Assembly (NCBI GenBank): GCA_017621495.1
Contig: JAGATB010000040.1
Coordinates: forward strand, 1 to 64,000
Direction: 5' to 3'
DNA: 64,000 bases
From: Clostridia bacterium
GTDB taxonomy: Bacteria; Bacillota; Clostridia; UMGS1810
Part shown: in pieces, positions 46,301 to 54,991 of the stretch
Layout of the letters: every line of letters begins with the position of its first letter
Position numbering within the stretch: position 1 is the first letter of the stretch
Program-made: the position numbers and the translations under genes
Notes under the pieces: model-generated
What the model was told of the DNA's origin: nothing
The model's database searches: none
What the model saw: the letters and a program-made list of their open reading frames with translations, nothing else

Positions 46301-48660
46301 TTTAATCTGTTGCCCCATGCATCGAAATATGCTTTGTATACTGTGCCATCCTGTGCTGTGTAGGTGGTAATACCTTCTGATATGTCATATGTGTAGCTCT
46401 CGCTTGTGCCGTCTGGATATTGAGTTGTGAGCAATCTGCCAAGGTAGTCATATGTCATAATAGTAGGATTGCCATTGGGGTCTATCTGTGCTATTAAATT
46501 ATAATCGGCATCATATACATTTACCGTTACTATATCCGGCAGAGCATTGCCGTCGGCATCTTTAATCCCCTTAACTGTAGTTGTGAGTGTATAACTACCG
46601 TCCGGACCGTAGTCATACACATATGTGGTAATCATGGAGTTGTCATCATCTATCCTTACAGTCTCCGAAGCTACATTTCCGTAGGTATCATATGTGTATG
46701 ATGTGGTCTTTACAAGGACGTCGTTTTCATATACATTTGTTGTGGCAATTGACTTCTTATCATCGGTAAGGAGATTTTCTGTTTTTACTGTTGTGTTAGC
46801 ATCTTTTTGGTAGGTAGTCTCCTTGGGCAGGTAGTTACCGTCGGTATGGTAGGTGTAGTTTACTGTGTAGTCGCCGTTGGTTTCTTCCGCCAAATAGTAT
46901 TTGTACAAATATGAATATGATTTTGTATACGAAGGCGTTCCGCTGCCGGTAAATGTGTTGGTTTCTTTTACAGACGTTAGTTTGGCATCAGAATTACTAC
47001 TGATATAGCCATACGTATAAGTATCATAGGTTTTTGAATCTTTCTTTATAGTCTGTGAATTGATTTTTCCATGCCAATCAATATCAGAAATTGTGGTTTT
47101 AACTACCGATCCGTCCGCCAGTTCTGAGCACGTCATTTGAGAAATGAAAGAATGTGCCCTATCATACTCAGAATCTTTTTGTGAATATGTTCTTTCATTC
47201 TTTATATTTCCGTTTTTGTCTTCATCATATAATCTGCCGACGGGATAGTGCAAGCCTGATATTGTACCTGCTTCACTTGTAGGCTCATTTACCAGCCATG
47301 ATAAAGAGTTATACTCAATATGTTTTGTAATTCCGCTAGGAAGTTCTATTTTGTACGGAAGCTCATATGCCGAATATCTTCCAAATCTTAACAATCTCTC
47401 GTATGCAAGCTTCTGCATTACATAATATTTGGTTGTGTTTTCTTCAGTATCAGAGATTTCAGTACCTGTACCGCTATTCTTTTTTACTGTAAATATATAC
47501 TCATCATCAATCTTATATTTCTGGTTGATATCTTTTGCACTGTTGTTTTTAACTTCATCATATGACACATATTGAGTAATTTCATCGTTATATTTCTTCA
47601 AAACTCCTTCTGTTGTTATCTCATAAACAACTTCATCATCGGTCGTTATTGAATAACCGTCCGAAAGTGTATTTATAACATATGTGTTACCATATGGATC
47701 TTCGGCTCCCAAAACATCATAGCCTCTGCCGTTGAGATTTTTTTGATACACGTAATAAGTATATCCATCATCTGATTTGAGAAGTCTGTTATATTCAAAT
47801 CCCTTAGGATGTACAGCAGTAACTGACATATCATTATTGTCAACACAGGAAAATTTATATTTAGTATATGTAGCACCATCCGCAACTGATGAATACTTAA
47901 ATTTATCAGGTGAACCTTCAGTATCATATTGTATATTTATGGCATACGTTTCTGCATTTAAATCCTGAAACAGCAAATATACATCCCTGTCATAACCGTC
48001 GTTATAATCATTATACCAAACTAAGGATGGTTTTGATATTTTCATTCCGCTGTCAAAGGTAACGAAAGCATCGGAACATTCAATAGAATTTTCGGTGATT
48101 CTATACCCCATTTCTTTTTCATAAAGCCTCGGCTCTTCACCATTACGCAATGTGTAATATATTCCTGTTCCGTCTTTTTTTATATCCTCATACCAATATT
48201 CCTTATCGGCATCGCCATACATAGCTCCCTCAAATGACGGATCGGCATCATACATTTCCTGTTCATTATTGAACCGAATTATTATAGACTGACCATCTGC
48301 ACTGCACACAAAATACATGTAATAGTAATATGCCTGGTCAGCTTTATTGTTTAGTTCTTCTTCATATAATTTACCTGCAGTCGCCTGGCTATTAAAGCTG
48401 CGTACAACAGAAACGTCAAATTCATTTTTACCTTCTACATGGTAGTCTTCTGTATTGGTAGTTAATGCACCCGATACTTCATTTACTACCCCTTCACCTT
48501 CTTCCACTGTGTATGGAGAATTGAATTTAGGATATATACTTCCATACAATTGTAAATAATACTGATTCATTATAGCATCCGAAGTAGAAGCATACACCGT
48601 AACGCTCATCAAAGATGCAAAGATTATGCCAAAAACAATATACTTAATTTTATTTTTCAT
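43336..48660 (-). CDS. Large secreted Rhs/YD-repeat protein with a candidate clan CD peptidase tip
   Basis: The 1774 residues begin with a signal peptide (KYIVFGIIFASLMSVTVYAS). Residues about 30-560 form a unique N-region; about 560-1550 carry YD repeats (for example GRLLTTQYPDGTSESYTYD, YDNAGRLIKLYTP). The Rhs core closes with GLIYLRNRYYDPEIGMFITE and ends at VDPWGLD (1553-1559). The remaining 215 residues are a distinct tip: hydrophobic strand then His-Gly (EEVIIIAHG, His1626) and hydrophobic strand then Cys (LNVSSCNTG, Cys1660), the layout of clan CD cysteine peptidases. Secreted Rhs proteins often deliver such tips as toxins. A 280-bp piece is duplicated at 40880-42279. Confidence 0.88.
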   Translation of the reverse strand: MKNKIKYIVFGIIFASLMSVTVYASTSDAIMNQYYLQLYGSIYPKFNSPYTVEEGEGVVNEVSGALTTNTEDYHVEGKNEFDVSVVRSFNSQATAGKLYEEELNNKADQAYYYYMYFVCSADGQSIIIRFNNEQEMYDADPSFEGAMYGDADKEYWYEDIKKDGTGIYYTLRNGEEPRLYEKEMGYRITENSIECSDAFVTFDSGMKISKPSLVWYNDYNDGYDRDVYLLFQDLNAETYAINIQYDTEGSPDKFKYSSVADGATYTKYKFSCVDNNDMSVTAVHPKGFEYNRLLKSDDGYTYYVYQKNLNGRGYDVLGAEDPYGNTYVINTLSDGYSITTDDEVVYEITTEGVLKKYNDEITQYVSYDEVKNNSAKDINQKYKIDDEYIFTVKKNSGTGTEISDTEENTTKYYVMQKLAYERLLRFGRYSAYELPYKIELPSGITKHIEYNSLSWLVNEPTSEAGTISGLHYPVGRLYDEDKNGNIKNERTYSQKDSEYDRAHSFISQMTCSELADGSVVKTTISDIDWHGKINSQTIKKDSKTYDTYTYGYISSNSDAKLTSVKETNTFTGSGTPSYTKSYSYLYKYYLAEETNGDYTVNYTYHTDGNYLPKETTYQKDANTTVKTENLLTDDKKSIATTNVYENDVLVKTTSYTYDTYGNVASETVRIDDDNSMITTYVYDYGPDGSYTLTTTVKGIKDADGNALPDIVTVNVYDADYNLIAQIDPNGNPTIMTYDYLGRLLTTQYPDGTSESYTYDISEGITTYTAQDGTVYKAYFDAWGNRLKTTAIVNGEEVQFDEYEYDDRCNVVSYKRFTDDDSYIKAAYTYDYLSRPLTEKVYDNDSTLLKTTTYSYTITKDANSKPLDTMTATVTGDNGTYAKYSETTNYRGFLTESKSFTADDERVNTFTYDYVGNVITATDAAGNVTTTSYDALNNPVSVTYADGSTVSTTYNGLGLTSTQTDAMGNTAEYVYDNAGRLIKLYTPFDEDNKGLTKTYYDSNGNVISTKVLSSLADDAENYTVTDNTYNNMNRLVSNAVYPTDSSAIYTRYEYNTMGNPTKVVSGLNSPEAPESTGHVVTYEYDTLGRMIKTTTPDGISETAEYDLQGRVIKSTDKANRDTLFTYDAFNNVLSKQTGTEAVNYTYNILGLRTSMTDSTGTTNYAYSPYGELTMETKGDIIKSYEYDVVSNPTVFNVTNADESLISQSYTYDAIGRLMSVSNGTDTVAYTYDANSNMLTSAHNGDVYREVQYNNANLPVFTQLNNGENTADITRYIYSPGGNLAMSMGTDVSSMYYYDGAGRLVYENTWGDELGYDDTFTYDSFGNRVSRAHRDYYGNTSENTEYTYNSINQLIEQSNGTNTTAYTYDAAGNMTTVTKDGATVKNYTYDNFNRLSSATVDGVTSAYTYNGDNLRQSKTVNGVTTNHIYDGANIVADLGTDTTVFVRGNGLALLKNASATQVYGITPRGDVAKIISPDGTMTGYTYTAFGETTGDNNNVLNPFGYTGEYTDTETGLIYLRNRYYDPEIGMFITEDPAKDGLNWYVYCGGNPVMFVDPWGLDAYIIYDPSEDFMTDQAKDEYKKLKKKYDSIHIISAKDKDKFIKAWNNMGINDKGKSVEIEEVIIIAHGSPTSLAFGNDSISTYGLSTLDEKEMGKLNVSSCNTGHLDVDNNVATTFLNNNSIDEVIAWDGTASYYKFLWWSGRDGLALDQKSFYNYASTESRPIYALGSYMGSYEVSRSPMGEIHYSKNANGVIVQKNKSGEVIVSKKGGGFTTK

Positions 48661-49735
48661 TCTTTAACATCTCCCTTGCTTTTTTAGCTGAATTATAGAA
48701 ATTCCAGTCCGGGATTTCGGCTGATTTTTCTATTTCCTGAGGAGTAAAGCCTTTGTTCATAAGTGCTCTCTGTACACTAATGGGATATTTCGATTTTTTC
48801 AGTGATTCATAATCCGAGTGATAGTCGTTTTCAGGCACTGAAATTTCCATACTTGCAAGCTCTTCATTAATCTTATCCTCTATTACTTCAAAGAATATCT
48901 CATCCTGTTCAATCGTTTCTTCGGTTTCTTCCGCCATTAGGGTTATAGCTTCAACACTTGCTTTTCCGGATTTGGCTATTTCAGTAATGTCTGAAAACAG
49001 CGAACCTTCTTCCGGTATAGTGTCCACACCATAAAGAGCCATAGCCTGCTGTTCTATACCGGTTCCTGCAATAACGCTGTCCAAAATATCATAGATATTC
49101 TGACCCTGCTTACGGCACATTACGTTGGCGGCAAGTATCTCGTCTGTGGTAATGCCTGCCTCCTGATATTCTCTTAATTCTTCGCCGGAGAGTGCCCCGT
49201 GCTCATAATTTGTAAGCTTATTAAACGCTCTTTCGTACCAGTATTCGCTAAAGTAGCTATCCTCCAATGCACAGATTTGCTCTACCACGAAAAAGTCCTC
49301 ATCTGTGGTGAGCCAGAATTCATACACCTGCTTAAGTGACTGAATGGTTGTTCCGCTTTCTAGGATACGATTGATTACATCCAGTCGGTCATCCGTAAAG
49401 TCATTCTTGCATGTGAAGCTCACATATTCGGATACATTGTTGTACGCCGCTTTATCGTTGCAATCCATTATACTCTTGAACTCTTTTGCCTTTTTGAGCT
49501 TGGTCTTTTTGGCAAGCTTCTTTTCAAGCTTGTCTGCAACGTCCTTTTTACGAGCTTCTTTGTCTTTATTCTTATCTTTATTTTTGTCCTTGTCTTTATC
49601 TTTTACTGAATAAATTTCTGCTGCAACCTGTTCTGTATTTTGTTCTGTTTCAATCGGTGCTGTGGTTTCATCTGCCATAGTTGCAGAAGATATGCATAGC
49701 AATAAAGCAAGTGTTAAAGTAATTTTTTTAATCAT
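48650..49735 (-). CDS. Secreted lysine-rich protein of unknown function
   Basis: The 361-residue form starts at the ATG at 49735, six bases after GGAGGA. A signal peptide (KKITLTLALLLCISSATMA) is followed by an acidic linker and a DNA-repeat-encoded stretch of alternating Lys and Asp (KDKDKNKDKNKDKE), then a mixed helical body. No catalytic motif is recognisable. Its end overlaps the Rhs start by 11 bases, so the two are translated together, perhaps as a helper for Rhs secretion or surface attachment. That role is inference. Confidence 0.68.
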   Translation of the reverse strand: MIKKITLTLALLLCISSATMADETTAPIETEQNTEQVAAEIYSVKDKDKDKNKDKNKDKEARKKDVADKLEKKLAKKTKLKKAKEFKSIMDCNDKAAYNNVSEYVSFTCKNDFTDDRLDVINRILESGTTIQSLKQVYEFWLTTDEDFFVVEQICALEDSYFSEYWYERAFNKLTNYEHGALSGEELREYQEAGITTDEILAANVMCRKQGQNIYDILDSVIAGTGIEQQAMALYGVDTIPEEGSLFSDITEIAKSGKASVEAITLMAEETEETIEQDEIFFEVIEDKINEELASMEISVPENDYHSDYESLKKSKYPISVQRALMNKGFTPQEIEKSAEIPDWNFYNSAKKAREMLKNEK

Positions 49736-49758
49736 ATTCATTCCTCCGAATACATATA

Positions 49759-51624
49759 CTACTGCAAATTATTTTCTAAATCAAGATAATAAATATACCG
49801 TAAATCGTCAAGTACCGCAGTATCTGAAACACTGTTGTCCGAGATGTCAAGATGTACCAGCATCTTACATCCGATGAGCGCTGAGATATCTGTCAATAAA
49901 TTGTTATTAAGCTTTAAATATCTTAATTTAGCTTTATTCCCAAGACCGACTGCAGATGTTATCTTGTTGTGTGCAGCAGACAGGACTTCAAGCTTATTGG
50001 CTTTTTTGAGACCCTGCAATCCTTCTACGAGATTGTTGTCAATGTTCAGATAACGCAAATTCTCAGGCATTGTGCTGATGTTTGTTATAACATTGTTACG
50101 GGCATCAATGTAGTCCAGATTTGATAGGAAAGAAAGGGGTCTCAGACTTGATATATTATTATCTTTTAATATCAATCCGGTAATGCCGGTACACTGTCCT
50201 AATCCTATTATCTTTTCTATGCCTGCATCACTTAAATCAAGTACACCGGTAATTCCTGAAAGTTCAGTCTGAGTTATGATACCGTCATCATCTTCGTCAA
50301 GCTCGGGTCTTGCATTTTTGAGTGCATTGTACAAGCTCAGATTCTCCGAATTTTTAATTTCGGTTACCATATCCTCTGTGTATCTTTCGTAACCCTGCAC
50401 TTCAAAGTGATATGAAGAATTAGATACCACATTTGGCAGTGTTACCGAAATGGATTTATCACTGCTTATTGAAGTAGTCTTATCTATAAGGTCAGTATTT
50501 ACCGTTTCAAGACGTGCGTCAAGCTGAACATTGTCATTTACCTGTACATTACCGTCTATTTTAACAAGCAGTATGCCTGTGTCAATATTCACACTCATCA
50601 CCGTCTGAACATTGTCATCATCTCCGGCGGATATATTCAAGCTGTAATCTTTCTGACTTACAAGGCTTGGAAGTTTATAGGATATAGCGTACTCTCCATC
50701 TTCGTATGTAACGGTATCGTCTATGATTATAGTGTTATCAGTAGTATTGATAACCTTTATTTTCACTTCCTTACCCTGAATACAGCTTATGGTTCCTGTG
50801 AGAGTAGGTATATAGCTTGAAAGGGTTACCGTTATATCGGCTTCTACAAATTTGCTCTTTGAATATACCTCCATGTTGTTTTCATTAGGGTCTGTTATTT
50901 CATCTGTGGCATCCGGTGTTTCGGGATTATCCGGCTCCAGCGGTTCATCCGGTTTTACAGGTTCATCAGGCTCTATAGGGGTGTCGCCTATATCTGTACT
51001 CGGATAAGTAAAATTAACTACACGCGGTTCCGAAACACTTGTACCGCCGAGCTTTGCAGTATAGCTGCCCTCAGCCGCATCCTCCGGCAGAGAAAAAGCA
51101 AATTCAAATGCACCGTTATCACCGCTTGTCACCTGGTCTATATATGCAATTCCACCTGTGGGATTTTGCACGAATAATGTTACTTCTTTATCTGAGCCGG
51201 CACCTGTGGTACCGGTTATAGTCACGTTGTTTCCATTTATATTAAGATTAGCACTTATTTCCGAGTTAGTGTCGGGCTGGGTAGGCTCCTCTTGCTCTGC
51301 ACCTTCGTGCTCAAAGGTAATCTCCGTAGGTGTGGTTGCAGTCACAGTATATGTACCGCTTGCCATATCTTCATTCATAGGGATTATGAGTTTGTAATTG
51401 CCATTGGCATCACTTAGGGCTTCGCCCGTATATACCACACTTCCGGACGGATTGGTAAGAGATATATTTACCTGCTTGTCTGCTCCGCCGGTTACTTCAC
51501 CGGATACTGTCACACTGTCGCTGCCTTTACTCACCTGAGTGGTCAGGGTAGTGATAGCCGCAGTTGCACTAAGCATTGCACAGCATAGGCATAGTATCAA
51601 AAATACGATTAACAGCTTTTTCAT
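49759..51624 (-). CDS. Secreted protein with Ig-like domains, EF-hand and leucine-rich repeats
   Basis: The 621-residue form starts at the ATG at 51624, five bases after GAGAGGA. A signal peptide (LLIVFLILCLCCAMLSATAA) is followed by two Ig-like beta domains (about 30-115 and 130-215), a Pro/Glu-rich linker (PDEPVKPDEPLEPD), two more beta domains, an EF-hand-like loop DEDDDGIITQTEL near 440, and about seven leucine-rich repeats (DLSDAGIEKIIGLG, LKDNNISSLRPL, LNIDNNLVEGL and others) to the C-terminus. It is adhesin- or internalin-like in layout. It lies 23 bases before the Lys-rich gene. Confidence 0.78.
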   Translation of the reverse strand: MKKLLIVFLILCLCCAMLSATAAITTLTTQVSKGSDSVTVSGEVTGGADKQVNISLTNPSGSVVYTGEALSDANGNYKLIIPMNEDMASGTYTVTATTPTEITFEHEGAEQEEPTQPDTNSEISANLNINGNNVTITGTTGAGSDKEVTLFVQNPTGGIAYIDQVTSGDNGAFEFAFSLPEDAAEGSYTAKLGGTSVSEPRVVNFTYPSTDIGDTPIEPDEPVKPDEPLEPDNPETPDATDEITDPNENNMEVYSKSKFVEADITVTLSSYIPTLTGTISCIQGKEVKIKVINTTDNTIIIDDTVTYEDGEYAISYKLPSLVSQKDYSLNISAGDDDNVQTVMSVNIDTGILLVKIDGNVQVNDNVQLDARLETVNTDLIDKTTSISSDKSISVTLPNVVSNSSYHFEVQGYERYTEDMVTEIKNSENLSLYNALKNARPELDEDDDGIITQTELSGITGVLDLSDAGIEKIIGLGQCTGITGLILKDNNISSLRPLSFLSNLDYIDARNNVITNISTMPENLRYLNIDNNLVEGLQGLKKANKLEVLSAAHNKITSAVGLGNKAKLRYLKLNNNLLTDISALIGCKMLVHLDISDNSVSDTAVLDDLRYIYYLDLENNLQ

Positions 51625-51634
51625 ATGCATCCTC

Positions 51635-51931
51635 TCATTTCATTTTATTTTTACGTTTATGGGATAATTTATAATTGATCTCGTCATAATCAAGTGGTGG
51701 AAGATTGAGTTTGTAAAAGAATTCATTTTTATTCTGGCAAAAAATCATAATGTATCTTACAAGCACCTTAGTACTCATTAAGTTTACTCCGCGTTCAAGC
51801 TTATTGTACGAGCTGGGACTAATTCCGAGGCAATCTGCCATAGTCTCCTGAGTTATCTCATACTCAGCTCTCGTTTTCTTTAAACGTTTTCCAAATACTT
51901 TCTTTAATTCATAATTTTGACTTACATTCAT
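51635..51931 (-). CDS. XRE-family helix-turn-helix regulator
   Basis: The 98 residues hold one Cro/C1-type domain at about 14-62 (RLKKTRAEYEITQETMADCL, then GISPSSYNKLERG). The basic tail SHKRKNKMK may contact DNA. I take the ATG at 51931, with GGGTG six bases upstream, over a GTG three codons earlier. It begins the run XRE-LRR-Lys-rich-Rhs-propeller and stands directly downstream of agrD1 and its terminator, so it could link peptide signalling to the cargo genes. Confidence 0.75.
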   Translation of the reverse strand: MNVSQNYELKKVFGKRLKKTRAEYEITQETMADCLGISPSSYNKLERGVNLMSTKVLVRYIMIFCQNKNEFFYKLNLPPLDYDEINYKLSHKRKNKMK

Positions 51932-51959
51932 ATTATTCACCCATAATTTGATTTTTGCT

Positions 51960-52002
51960 TTTTATAGGGTTATGATACCTGTGTTTTCATAACCCTATAA
52001 AA
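51960..52002 (-). terminator. Terminator after agrBD module 1
   Basis: TTTTATAGGGTTATGA (51960-51975) is perfectly complementary to TCATAACCCTATAAAA (51987-52002) across an 11-base loop. It separates agrD1 from the XRE gene. It also flanks a TATAGGG sequence, so partial read-through into the cargo genes is possible. Confidence 0.8.
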
Positions 52003-52027
52003 TGCGTTGATGTTTGTCTTTTTGACT

Positions 52028-52186
52028 TTACTTCCTTGCCTTGCGGCTCTCGGCAACCTTCATAAGGTCTTTGGGCTCTTCGGGCTGATATGCACCGCCT
52101 GCAGATGCCAGACCGGCAGATGCCAGTAATGCTTCCAATGCTGCATCAGCTGTAGTTGATAAAATTACATTTGCTAAACTTTCCAT
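52028..52186 (-). CDS. AgrD-like autoinducer peptide precursor, Ser-ring variant
   Basis: This 52-residue peptide is preceded by AAAGGAGG nine bases before the ATG and overlaps the agrB1 end by 13 bases. It has an amphipathic leader (MESLANVILSTTADAALEAL), then SAGGA directly before YQPEEPKDL, a charged tail that matches the conserved QPE-x-P motif of cyclic lactone autoinducer precursors. The normal ring Cys is replaced by Ser, predicting a five-residue lactone ring SAGGA rather than a thiolactone. It contains no Cys at all and no aromatic in the ring. Confidence 0.78.
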   Translation of the reverse strand: MESLANVILSTTADAALEALLASAGLASAGGAYQPEEPKDLMKVAESRKARK

Positions 52187-52767
52187 TGTTTTTGCCTCCT
52201 TTCATTAACCAAAATCCCTATTATCGCAAGTACAGTAACTGCACTTAAAGAAATAGCTATAATATATGCATCTTGTCTGCTGATAAAATTTAAAATTACC
52301 ACTCCGCAAAATGAAAAAACAATATATGCTATGATACCATTCCTTCTGTTTCTTTCTATCATTGTATCTGTAAGTTTTTTGTTGGGGTGCTTCACCGGTA
52401 TAAGAGGAAGCAACACCATCAAAGAAATTATGATTATCAAATAAAACGGATAATCCGATAGTCGTACCATTAGCTCCGATAATATAACAACACTTAAAAA
52501 AGTAACAAGCATTGTAAGTCTGCATATGTATGTTTTGGCAGCATGATAGCCTCCGCAATAAACTCTCACCACACAAAAAGTGATTAAAAATTCAAGTCCA
52601 TACCTTACTTTGAACATCAATCCGGATATAAGTATTACAATCGTAAATGTAACTATATCATTTAAAATCAATTCAAGACCGCATTTATATACTTCTTTTT
52701 CATCGGCTTTTATAATATTTCTTTTTATATATAAATCAGCTATGCTTTCAGATAAGTACTTAACCAA
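52174..52767 (-). CDS. AgrB-like autoinducer-processing membrane peptidase, module 1
   Basis: AgrB cuts the AgrD tail and closes the peptide ring in the membrane. The 197 residues give about six helices. The catalytic pair is His75 and Cys82 in CGGYHAAKTYIC, at the same spacing as in known AgrB. The start is TTG, five bases after GGGGGTG. Its own promoter lies between it and agrC1, and agrD1 follows with an overlap. Confidence 0.88.
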   Translation of the reverse strand: MVKYLSESIADLYIKRNIIKADEKEVYKCGLELILNDIVTFTIVILISGLMFKVRYGLEFLITFCVVRVYCGGYHAAKTYICRLTMLVTFLSVVILSELMVRLSDYPFYLIIIISLMVLLPLIPVKHPNKKLTDTMIERNRRNGIIAYIVFSFCGVVILNFISRQDAYIIAISLSAVTVLAIIGILVNERRQKQWKV

Positions 52768-52796
52768 GTTTTCACCCCCGTTGTCTTCTTATCCAA

Positions 52797-52867
52797 AGTA
52801 TAGCTGATTAATTTACATATGTCCACTATAAAGTCGTAAACGACATAAAAACAGGCATAATCGACAT
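52797..52867 (-). promoter_or_regulatory. Promoter and direct-repeat activator site of agrBD module 1
   Basis: Minus-strand TGGACA (52820-52825) and TATACT (52797-52802) are spaced by 17 bases. Upstream, ATGTCGATTA (52858-52867) and ATGTCGTTTA (52837-52846) form a direct repeat with 21-base period and one mismatch. Repeats spaced by two helical turns just before the -35 are the pattern bound by LytTR-type regulators. GTCGT-AA-ACGAC also forms a small palindrome (52833-52844). Confidence 0.6.
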
Positions 52868-54159
52868 TAATTGTGCTTTTTCAGCAAAATATCACAACAG
52901 AACATGCCCATATCATTTACAAAATACTGTATCATACCATCATATTCTTTCACAAGCCTTTTAACATTTTTAGTACCGATTCCATGATGCTTCTTGTCCT
53001 TTTTGGTAGTACTCAGATTTATATCGGAATATTCACTGCTAAAGCTGTTTTCCATATAAATTGAAATATACTCATCCTGCTGTTGTACATTTAATGATAT
53101 TCTCGGCATATCAGAATTTTCGCTCGCTTCTATGGCATTTTCAAATATATTGCCGAAGAGAACTGCAATGTCCGAATTATTTATGTATTTTACTGCATCA
53201 TTATCTATATTTACATTCACGGATATTTCTTTATTCTCGCATATTGCAAGCTTGGTATTTATTACCGCATTGAAAACCACATTTTCAGTCAAAACACTGT
53301 GACCTACGGAATTTAATTTTTCCCTTATTATTTTTTGAGAATAATCTATAATCTGTCTGTAATCTCTATCCTCTGCCAGTGATTGTATAGCAAGAAAATG
53401 CTTCTCCATATCATGCTTTACAGAATCCAGATTGTCGCTCCAGGCAATTAAATCCGATGTCATCTTTTCTTTATTTTCCTGCTCCAGCTTAGAAAGCTCA
53501 TATTCCAGACGTAGGCTTTCATCTTGCTTGATTTTATACATAAAGAAACCTATTATAATATTCATACCTACCATAATTATAGCTATATAAAACATTTGCG
53601 GCAATACAGATTCACTTTCAATTGTTGCCTGAGTCATAAAAGTAACACCGCCCCATGTAGCTAAAGGCAACGCTATAAACGGTATCCATTCTTTTTTTGT
53701 TAACTTATAATTTGCATTTATACGAACAATAAATTTAAATACTAAAAATTCAAGTACTCTGCATAAGTATACAATAACGATTCTTCTTATTGAAAAATCC
53801 GCTATATGACTCTTTGTACTAAATCCTGTAATATATGAAAAAATAAATATAGTTACACTTGCTAAAATAAATATTATTGCAGTGGAATATAAAGCAATAA
53901 AAATATGTGTTCCCAAATTACCTTTTAAATAACATTGTGCGTATATTATGAAGGTAATAGTAATAATACCGGTCAAGAATCCATCGTAATCAATAATGTG
54001 GTTGATATACGATATTTCTAAAAATGCTGCCATCCACATCAATAAAAAACCGACCTTCGATGCAAACCCACTACGCTTAAAGCCAAAAAATGCTGTCATG
54101 AACCAAGTCCAAATAAACATTTGTATCAGGTTTGCAGACAATTCAATAAACTTATCCAT
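52867..54159 (-). CDS. AgrC-like peptide-sensing histidine kinase, module 1
   Basis: The 430 residues have six or seven N-terminal transmembrane helices (1-215), a linker helix, and a GHKL kinase core: phospho-acceptor region SVKHDMEKH near 250, N box FGNIFENAIEA near 335, and HHGIGTKNVK as the G box. This is the HATPase_c_5/AgrC class. The start overlaps the agrA1 stop, so the two are coupled. It should sense the peptide made by the neighbouring agrBD. Confidence 0.87.
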   Translation of the reverse strand: MDKFIELSANLIQMFIWTWFMTAFFGFKRSGFASKVGFLLMWMAAFLEISYINHIIDYDGFLTGIITITFIIYAQCYLKGNLGTHIFIALYSTAIIFILASVTIFIFSYITGFSTKSHIADFSIRRIVIVYLCRVLEFLVFKFIVRINANYKLTKKEWIPFIALPLATWGGVTFMTQATIESESVLPQMFYIAIIMVGMNIIIGFFMYKIKQDESLRLEYELSKLEQENKEKMTSDLIAWSDNLDSVKHDMEKHFLAIQSLAEDRDYRQIIDYSQKIIREKLNSVGHSVLTENVVFNAVINTKLAICENKEISVNVNIDNDAVKYINNSDIAVLFGNIFENAIEASENSDMPRISLNVQQQDEYISIYMENSFSSEYSDINLSTTKKDKKHHGIGTKNVKRLVKEYDGMIQYFVNDMGMFCCDILLKKHN

Positions 54160-54875
54160 TATCTTATACTTCTTTTATAATTTTGAAAAACATTCTTGGA
54201 ATTTTCGAGTTTTGAACGACCTATTAAAAAGGATTTTCCATTAATCAATACACAATAACGATTATCAATACACTTAATAAATTTACAATTAACCAAGTAT
54301 TTATTATGTACTCGCACAAATCCATAATCCTCTAACTGCTTTTGAGCATCTGTTAAACTACATCTATAGCTTGCAGATTTTTCACCGTTATTCCAATATA
54401 TACTAAAATAATGATTGTTGGCTTCTAAATACATTGTTCTTTCTAAATCAATATCGAGAGTATTATTATACTCTAAATTTATAGTACATTCCTTTTTCGC
54501 AGTGTTATTCCATTTTGTAATCATATCGGATACGACATATTCCAGCTCATGCAAATGTGTTTTTCTTACAAACCCATATGGATGATATTTAAACGAAGAA
54601 TATATTAAATTTGATTTACTTGTAACAAATACCACTGTAATATTCTCTTTCATATCAGACAATTTTTCTGCAACTTCATATCCATCTATCCCCGGCATAT
54701 CTATATCAAGAAAAAGTCCATCTACTACATTATTCTTGCAATATTCCAGTAATTCTTCCCCATTGTAACAAGTACTAATATTCCATTTTCTACCCTTGCT
54801 TTGCAATATCTTTTTAATGTACATGGACAACCTGTCTGCAAAAACTTTTTCATCGTCACAAATTACCACATTCAT
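54159..54875 (-). CDS. LytTR-family response regulator (AgrA-like), module 1
   Basis: The 238 residues comprise a receiver domain (1-125; acidic pocket VICDDE and phospho-Asp in LFLDIDMPGIDG near 56) and a C-terminal LytTR DNA-binding domain (about 135-235, TMYLEANNHYFSI and FVRVHNKYLVN). TTGGAGG precedes the ATG. It is the first gene of module 1. No clear promoter is seen directly upstream; it may be read from module 2 or from within the inverted-repeat region. Confidence 0.88.
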   Translation of the reverse strand: MNVVICDDEKVFADRLSMYIKKILQSKGRKWNISTCYNGEELLEYCKNNVVDGLFLDIDMPGIDGYEVAEKLSDMKENITVVFVTSKSNLIYSSFKYHPYGFVRKTHLHELEYVVSDMITKWNNTAKKECTINLEYNNTLDIDLERTMYLEANNHYFSIYWNNGEKSASYRCSLTDAQKQLEDYGFVRVHNKYLVNCKFIKCIDNRYCVLINGKSFLIGRSKLENSKNVFQNYKRSIR

Positions 54876-54908
54876 AACAAATCCTCCAATAAAACTTATT
54901 TTCCTCTC

Positions 54909-54983
54909 TAAAGGTCTTACGCAGAAAACACCTCATCAAGGTTTACATAAAACTTTAAAGAGATGTTTTCGCATAAGTCTTTA
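54909..54983. repeat. Imperfect 25-bp inverted repeat between the two agr modules
   Basis: TAAAGGTCTTACGCAGAAAA and following (54909-54934) pairs with GAGATGTTTTCGCATAAGTC and following (54960-54983), with a few mismatches, across a 25-base spacer. It lies between agrD2 and agrA1, in the 167-base gap 54876-55042, which holds no gene. Confidence 0.65.
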
Positions 54984-54991
54984 GGGGAAGT

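Noticed and set aside
52205..52576. Second reading frame of 123 codons within agrB1
   Set aside because: It overlaps the agrB1 catalytic region in another frame, with no independent start signal.
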